42,399 nucleotides of DNA from Xanthobacter autotrophicus (GTDB taxonomy: Bacteria; Pseudomonadota; Alphaproteobacteria; Rhizobiales; Xanthobacteraceae), in contig NZ_JAIVFO010000019.1 of assembly GCF_029991245.1 (NCBI RefSeq), forward strand, positions 1 to 42,399. The letters run 5' to 3'. Both the position numbers and the translations under genes were made by a program. Below the pieces are notes generated by a model. It made no database searches. It saw nothing but the letters and a program-made list of their open reading frames with translations, and was not told where the DNA came from. Positions within the stretch are counted from its first letter, which is position 1. Each line of letters starts with the position of its first letter. This document shows, one piece after another, positions 36,141-42,399 of this stretch.

Positions 36141-36498
36141 GCATCATCGCCGCCAGCGCGCCGGCCACCTCGTTGTGGAACACCAGCGCGAAGGCGGAGA
36201 ACACCATGCCCACGCTGAAGGTGGCGAGGCCCGGCGCCATGAGCTGGATCAGCGCCACCACCAGCGCCACCGCCCCGAACACGTTCCACAGCGACAGCGC
36301 CAGCACCGCCGCGCGGCCATAGCAGGCGGCGCTTTCCAGCCCGGCCTCGCAGGCCAGCGAAACCAGCGTCGGCTCCACCACCATGTAGCGCATGTAGAGC
36401 GCCCACCCCACGGCGCCCATGCCCAGCGGGATCAGCCAGTTGAGCGTGTGCGGGCCGGGGCGGAAGAGCGGGCGCTCGGAATAGGGGATGTTCGGCAT
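36100..36498 (-). CDS. Small membrane protein overlapping the NdvC-like gene tail
   Basis: A 132-residue hydrophobic protein with three or four membrane helices (about 19-41, 66-88, 90-108 and 110-126) and two cysteines (CEAGLESAACYG) in the first external loop. I do not recognise the family. The strong, regular hydrophobicity marks this frame as the real one over a competing frame of Arg/Gly/Ala-rich composition in the same place. It runs opposite to the NdvC-like gene and the 3' ends overlap by 41 bases. A role in the glucan locus is possible from position only. The ATG at 36498 has only a weak ribosome site (GAAGAGA). Confidence 0.7.
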   Translation of the reverse strand: MPNIPYSERPLFRPGPHTLNWLIPLGMGAVGWALYMRYMVVEPTLVSLACEAGLESAACYGRAAVLALSLWNVFGAVALVVALIQLMAPGLATFSVGMVFSAFALVFHNEVAGALAAMMLILSFARPGPATA

Positions 36499-36523
36499 TC
36501 AAGGTCTCTTCGGCCGGCGGAAC

Positions 36524-36535
36524 GGAGCATGCTCC
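36524..36535. promoter_or_regulatory. 12-bp palindrome in the glmU upstream region
   Basis: GGAGCATGCTCC is a perfect 12-base palindrome, 26 bases before the start of the small membrane protein (minus strand) and 123 bases before glmU (plus strand). It could be an operator for either gene; nothing further supports it. Confidence 0.25.
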
Positions 36536-36658
36536 TTATGAAATGGCGCCGGACGGGTCCAGTGGCAAGGCGGGCGGCATAGCCGGGATAGGTCAGCCGG
36601 GATGGCGCATGCCGCTGAGCCGGGGTAAGGGACAGCGCTTCGCCGAGGAGGGGTTAGA

Positions 36659-38017
36659 ATGAGTGACCGGAGCCTGCTCGTTGTGGTTCTCGCGGCCGGG
36701 GAGGGCACCCGCATGGCCTCGCGGCTGCCGAAGGTGCTGCACAAGGTCGCCGGCCGAACCATGCTGCACCACGTATTGGCCGCCACCCGCGCCGCCGGCG
36801 CCACCCGCACTGCGGTCGTCGTCGGCCCCGGCCGGGAGGATGTCGCCGCCGAGGTGCGCAGGATCGTTCCCGATGCGGAGGTGTTCGAGCAGACCGAGCG
36901 CCTGGGCACCGCCCACGCCGTCCTCGCCGCCCGCGCCGCGCTGGAGAAAGGCGCCGACGATGTGCTGGTGCTCTATGCCGACACGCCCCTGGTGCGGCCG
37001 GAAACCCTCGGCCTGCTGCGCGCGCCGCTCAAGGCCGGCGCGGCGGTGGCGGCCCTCGGCTTCGAGCCCGCAGACCCCACCGGCTACGGCCGCCTCGTGA
37101 CGGCCGGCGACGAACTCGTCGCCATCCGCGAGGAGAAGGACGCGAGCCCGGCGGAAAGGGCGGTTCGCTTCTGCAATGCCGGCCTCATGGCGCTGGCCGG
37201 CGCCCACGCCATCGGCATTCTGGAGCGCATCGGTAATGCCAATGCCAAGGGCGAATATTATCTCACTGACGCGGTGGAGATCGCCCGTGCCGACGGGCTG
37301 TCCGCCGTGGCTGCCCGCGCGGATGCGGACGAGGTGGCCGGCGTCAACAGCCGGGTGCAGCTCGCCGAGGCGGAAGCCATCCTGCAACGCCGCCTGCGCC
37401 TTGCCGCCATGGCCGGCGGCGCCACGCTGGTGGCCCCGGAGACGGTGTTCCTGTGCGCCGACACGGTGCTGGGACGCGACGTGATCGTGGAGCCCCACGT
37501 GGTGTTCGGCCCGGGGGTGAGCATCGGCGATGACGTGGTCATCCATTCCTTCTGCCACCTGGAGGGCGCGCGGCTGGAATCGGGGGTCACCATCGGCCCC
37601 TATGCGCGGCTGCGGCCGGGCACCCAGCTCGATTCGGGGGTGCGCATCGGCAATTTCGTGGAGACCAAGGCGGCTCACATTGAAAGCGGCGCCAAGGTGA
37701 ACCACCTGTCCTATGTGGGCGATGCCCATGTGGGGGCGGACGCCAATCTGGGTGCCGGCACCATCACCTGCAACTACGACGGCTTCGGCAAGTACCGCAC
37801 CGAGATCGGGGCAGGGGCCTTCATCGGCGTGAATTCCGCGCTGGTCGCGCCCGTGACCATCGGGAAGGGCGCCTTTGTCGGCACCGGTGCCGTCATCACC
37901 TCGGACGTGCCGGACGATGCCCTCGCCATCGCCCGCAGCAGGCAGGTGGTGAAGGAAGGCTGGGCGCGGGAGTTTCGCGCCGCGCGCGCCAAGAGCCCTG
38001 GCAAGCCGAAGGGCTGA
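36659..38017 (+). CDS. glmU: Bifunctional GlcNAc-1-P uridyltransferase / GlcN-1-P acetyltransferase
   Basis: A 452-residue enzyme making UDP-GlcNAc. The N-terminal pyrophosphorylase has [22 protein letters not shown] (11-32), the [10 protein letters not shown] block and CNAGLMAL. The C-terminal left-handed beta-helix acetyltransferase has [28 protein letters not shown] and [11 protein letters not shown]. The length is normal. The ATG at 36659 has GAGGAGG upstream. UDP-GlcNAc feeds both lipid A (lpxA in this window) and peptidoglycan. glmS follows after 172 bases. Confidence 0.97.
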   Translation: MSDRSLLVVVLAAGEGTRMASRLPKVLHKVAGRTMLHHVLAATRAAGATRTAVVVGPGREDVAAEVRRIVPDAEVFEQTERLGTAHAVLAARAALEKGADDVLVLYADTPLVRPETLGLLRAPLKAGAAVAALGFEPADPTGYGRLVTAGDELVAIREEKDASPAERAVRFCNAGLMALAGAHAIGILERIGNANAKGEYYLTDAVEIARADGLSAVAARADADEVAGVNSRVQLAEAEAILQRRLRLAAMAGGATLVAPETVFLCADTVLGRDVIVEPHVVFGPGVSIGDDVVIHSFCHLEGARLESGVTIGPYARLRPGTQLDSGVRIGNFVETKAAHIESGAKVNHLSYVGDAHVGADANLGAGTITCNYDGFGKYRTEIGAGAFIGVNSALVAPVTIGKGAFVGTGAVITSDVPDDALAIARSRQVVKEGWAREFRAARAKSPGKPKG

Positions 38018-38116
38018 GCCTGCTCTTCGGACCTGTCCTGACAGGAAGCGAAAGCGGAAGTGATGCCGTCCGGGCTTGAGCGAACGGGCGGGAACGGTCC
38101 ATTCAGCTTTGGAGTG

Positions 38117-38139
38117 GACCTTGGGGTTAGACCTTGGGG
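38117..38139 (+). repeat. Tandem 10-mer repeat in the glmS leader
   Basis: GACCTTGGGG occurs at 38117-38126 and again at 38130-38139, separated by TTA (13-base period). A weaker third GACCTT lies near 38154. It sits 50-70 bases before the glmS start. It could be a regulator site or chance; no ribozyme-type glmS riboswitch core is visible in the 172-base spacer. Confidence 0.4.
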
Positions 38140-38189
38140 CCTGGGCGGGCGCCGACCTTTGGCGACCGGAACAAGCGGAGCTTTTGTGC

Positions 38190-40013
<1,824 letters not shown>

Positions 40014-40028
40014 GGGGCGGCGAAAGGC

Positions 40029-40508
40029 TCAGCGGTTCGGCCGGCTCGCCACGAACACCGCGAGGGCGATGAACACCACGCCCTGCACCGCCAGAAGCAG
40101 CGTCGGCGCGCCGAAATACCATGAGCCGGTGAAGGTGCCGACGAAGCTCGACAGGGCGAACAGCTTCACCATCGGTGGGATGGCTCCGGTTTTGCGCCAG
40201 CTCACCACGCCCGGGCCGAGCCAGCGGTGGTTCAACAGCCACGCCTCGAAGCGCGGCGAAGACCGCGTGAAACACCAGGCGGCGAGGATCAGGAACACCG
40301 TTCCCGGCAGCATGGGCACCACCATGCCGATGACGCCGATGACGAGAAAGACGATGCCCGCCGCAAACAGCAGCTTCTGGTAGATGGCCGCGCGCGACCA
40401 CATACGCGCCGTCAGCCGCTCGCTTTCCGACCGATGCGGGAGGCCAGGGGGCGTTGGAGCGCCGGAGGTGTCCGGATCAGGCATCATGGCCGGACCATGG
40501 CCTCTCAT
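40029..40508 (-). CDS. DUF454 (YbaN-like) membrane protein
   Basis: A 159-residue protein with a Pro/Ser-rich N-terminus and three or four membrane helices. The family signature is clear: GIVFLVIGVIGMVVPMLPGTVFLILAAWCFTRSSPRFEAWLLNHRWLGPGVVSWRKTGAIPP. The function of DUF454 proteins is unknown. The ATG at 40508 overlaps the recG stop as ATGA, so it is probably translated by coupling to recG; a second start at 40487 (Met-Met-Pro-Asp) is possible. It converges on glmS, whose stop is 15 bases away. Confidence 0.85.
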   Translation of the reverse strand: MRGHGPAMMPDPDTSGAPTPPGLPHRSESERLTARMWSRAAIYQKLLFAAGIVFLVIGVIGMVVPMLPGTVFLILAAWCFTRSSPRFEAWLLNHRWLGPGVVSWRKTGAIPPMVKLFALSSFVGTFTGSWYFGAPTLLLAVQGVVFIALAVFVASRPNR

Positions 40509-42356
40509 CCGGCCGAGAGCAAGCGCATGGCCCCGTCGCGCTCGGCCAAGTGCAGCAGGGTGTGGAGCGGGCCGGACCGAGGTGCCGCAAGGTCAGGATC
40601 GCCCCTGACGCATTGGGCCGCGGCGTCCCGCGCCGCCTCCACCTCGCCGGAATGGAATTCGAGGCGCGCGGTGCGGAAGCCCGGCATGCCGCTTTGCCGG
40701 GTGCCGAGCACGTCGCCCTCGCCGCGCAGGCGCAGATCCTCCTCGGCGAGGCGGAAGCCGTCCTGGCTCTCGCGCAGGATGGCGAGGCGCGCCTTCGCCG
40801 TCTCGCCCAGGGGCGCGCGATAGAGCAGGAGGCAGACGGAGGGCTTGTCGCCGCGCCCCACCCGCCCGCGCAGCTGGTGGAGCTGGGCGAGGCCGAAGCG
40901 TTCCGCGTGCTCGATGACCATGACGGTGGCCTCGGGCACGTTCACCCCCACCTCGATGACGGTGGTGGCCACCAGCAGCCTTGTCTCGCCCGAGGCGAAG
41001 CGGGCCATGGCCTCGTCCTTGGCCGCCCCGGACATGCGGCCGTGCACCAGTCCCACCTTGTCGCCGAAGATGGATTTCAGCACCTCGAACCGCTCGGTGG
41101 CGGCGGCGAGGTCCGAGGTGTCGGTCTCCTCCACCAGCGGGCAGATCCAGTAGGCGCGGGCACCGGACGACAGGGCCCGGCCGGCCGCCGCCACCACCTC
41201 GTCCAGCCGGTCGAGGGGGATGGCGCGGGTGTCGATGGCCTGCCGGCCCGGCGGCTTCTCGCGCAGTTCGCTCGAATCCATGTCGCCGAACAGGGTGAGG
41301 ACCAGGGTGCGCGGGATGGGGGTGGCGGTCATCACCAGCATGTCCACCGCCTCTCCCTTGCGGGCGAGGGCGAGGCGCTGTTCCACGCCGAAGCGGTGCT
41401 GCTCGTCCACCACCACCAGGGCGAGGTCGCGGAAGATCACGTCGTCCTGGATCAGGGCATGGGTGCCGACCACGATGTCGGTGCGGCCGTGCTGCAGCTC
41501 GGTGAGCACCGCCGTGCGGGCGCGCCCCTTCTCCCGCCCGGTGAGCACGCTGACGGACAGGCCCGCCGCCTCGGCCAGGGGCGCGATGGTCTCGTGATGC
41601 TGGCGGGCGAGGATTTCCGTGGGCGCCATGAGGGCGGTCTGACGGCCGGCCTCGGCCACGGTGGCGGCCGCCATCAGCGCCACCACGGTCTTGCCGGAGC
41701 CCACGTCGCCCTGCAGCAGCCGCAGCATGCGGGTATCGGCGGCAAGATCGGCGCGGATGGCCGCCACCGCCTGCTCCTGCCCGCCCGTGAGGCGGAAGGG
41801 CAGGGCGGAAAGAAGCCGGGCGCTGATGTGCCCGTCGCCCATGGTGGCGCGGCCGCCGGCCTTCTCCTCCTGCGCCCGCAGCAGGGCGAGGGTGATCTGG
41901 TGGGCGAACAGCTCGTCGAAGGCGAGCCGCCGCCATGGCCCGCCGGCCGGGGTCGCCTCATGGGGATTGGCCGGCCGGTGGACCCGCGCCAGCGCCTCCC
42001 GGAAGGCGGGCCAGCCGCGTTCCGCAAGGAGGTCCGCCGGGATCCATTCGGGCAGTTCCGGCACGCGCTGGAGCGCGGCCTCCATGGCGCGGCGCACATG
42101 GCCGGCGGCGAGGCCCTCCACCAGCGGGTAGACCTGCTCCACCGCCGGCAGCCTGGCGAGGCCCGCCGCATCGAGCACGCGGTCGGGATGGGTCATCTGC
42201 CGCATGCCGTCATAAAGCGAGATGCGCCCGCACAGCCAGCGGGTCTGCCCCACGGGCAGCATGTGCTCCAGCCGCGCCGGGTCCATCTTGAAATGCACCA
42301 GCACCATGTCGCCGGAGGCATCCGACACATAGGTGCGGTGGGGCGCGCGGCTGCCG
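40505..42356 (-). CDS. recG: ATP-dependent DNA helicase RecG, 5' end cut off by the contig end
   Basis: About 617 C-terminal residues of RecG, the branch-migration helicase that rescues stalled forks and Holliday junctions. The rest of the wedge/OB domain comes first, then the helicase motifs: GDVGSGKT (Walker A), MAPTEILARQH, DEQHRFGV (DEQH box), TATPIPRT, the second RecA lobe with LVATTVIEVGVNVPEA, and QLRGRVGRG. RecG is normally about 700 residues, so some 80 N-terminal residues are missing. The real sequence stops at 42356, where sequencing adapter begins. The reading frame continues into the adapter as MGSERCIRDS, which is an artefact. The stop codon overlaps the start of the DUF454 gene (ATGA). 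Confidence 0.95.
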
Positions 42357-42399
42357 CTGTCTCTTATACACCTCTCCGAGCCCACCAGACCTCTCTACA
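42357..42399. other. Illumina Nextera adapter sequence, not genomic
   Basis: 42357-42375 matches the 19-base Tn5 mosaic end (CTGTCTCTTATACACATCT) with one mismatch. 42376-42390 matches the Nextera read-2 adapter part CCGAGCCCACGAGAC with one mismatch. 42391-42398 reads CTCTCTAC, the Nextera i7 index N707, and the final A is the first base of the next adapter segment. The order and lengths are exactly those of read-through into a Nextera library adapter. This marks the end of the assembled contig. Confidence 0.97.

Noticed and set aside
36026-36502. A 158-codon frame overlapping the small membrane protein on the same strand
   Set aside because: The product is Arg/Gly/Ala-rich and featureless; the competing frame gives a regular membrane protein.
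38018-38189. A glmS ribozyme/riboswitch in the leader
   Set aside because: The spacer lacks any sequence resembling the conserved ribozyme core, which is known mainly from Gram-positive bacteria.
42357-42385. A start codon giving RecG the N-terminus MGSERCIRDS
   Set aside because: These codons lie in sequencing adapter, so they cannot be the native start.

Overview
The window is about 42.4 kb of GC-rich chromosomal DNA from an alphaproteobacterium. The unbroken order rpsB-tsf-pyrH-frr-uppS-cdsA-dxr-rseP-bamA-lpxD-fabZ-lpxA-lpxI-lpxB followed by gltA, the use of lpxI rather than lpxH, and a Bradyrhizobium-type ndvB/ndvC glucan locus point to Hyphomicrobiales (Rhizobiales), most likely near Xanthobacteraceae or Nitrobacteraceae. 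The placement is inference from gene order and protein style, not from a search. No rRNA, tRNA, IS element, prophage or CRISPR array was seen.

Layout. 1-2210: an acyltransferase-3/SGNH surface-polymer O-acetylase. 2226-9129 (minus): a fatty-acid oxidation block with a MerR regulator, thiolase fadA, a fadN-type hydratase/dehydrogenase, an AT-richer secreted protein of unknown function, a large acyl-CoA dehydrogenase and an SCP2 sterol-carrier domain protein. 9535-12831 (plus): a FadL-type outer-membrane transporter and a long-chain acyl-CoA ligase, so uptake, activation and beta-oxidation of fatty acids lie together. 13139-28474 (plus): the conserved block for translation (S2, EF-Ts, RRF), UMP kinase, undecaprenyl-PP, CDP-diacylglycerol and isoprenoid synthesis, RseP, BamA and lipid A synthesis. 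28603-30715 (minus): citrate synthase and a MobA-like nucleotidyltransferase. 30876-36498: a probable beta-1,3/1,6-glucan locus with two proteins carrying GH17 domains, one fused to a GT2 synthase, plus a small secreted cysteine protein and a small membrane protein. 36659-40013 (plus): glmU and glmS for UDP-GlcNAc. 40029 to the end (minus): a DUF454 membrane protein and a recG gene cut by the end of the contig.

Together the genes cover exogenous fatty-acid use and cell-envelope building (UDP-GlcNAc, lipid A, phospholipid and undecaprenol precursors, outer-membrane protein assembly, periplasmic glucan, surface O-acetylation).

The main points for a second look are these. A general-stress (EcfG-type) promoter with perfect core elements lies directly upstream of the ndvB-like gene. 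A perfect 26-bp hairpin lies just before frr. An 11-bp word occurs in inverted orientation in the merR/fadL divergent region. The last 43 bases are Illumina Nextera adapter, including what reads as the N707 index, and are not genomic. I see no wholly new multi-gene system; the glucan locus is the best candidate for unexplored biology.
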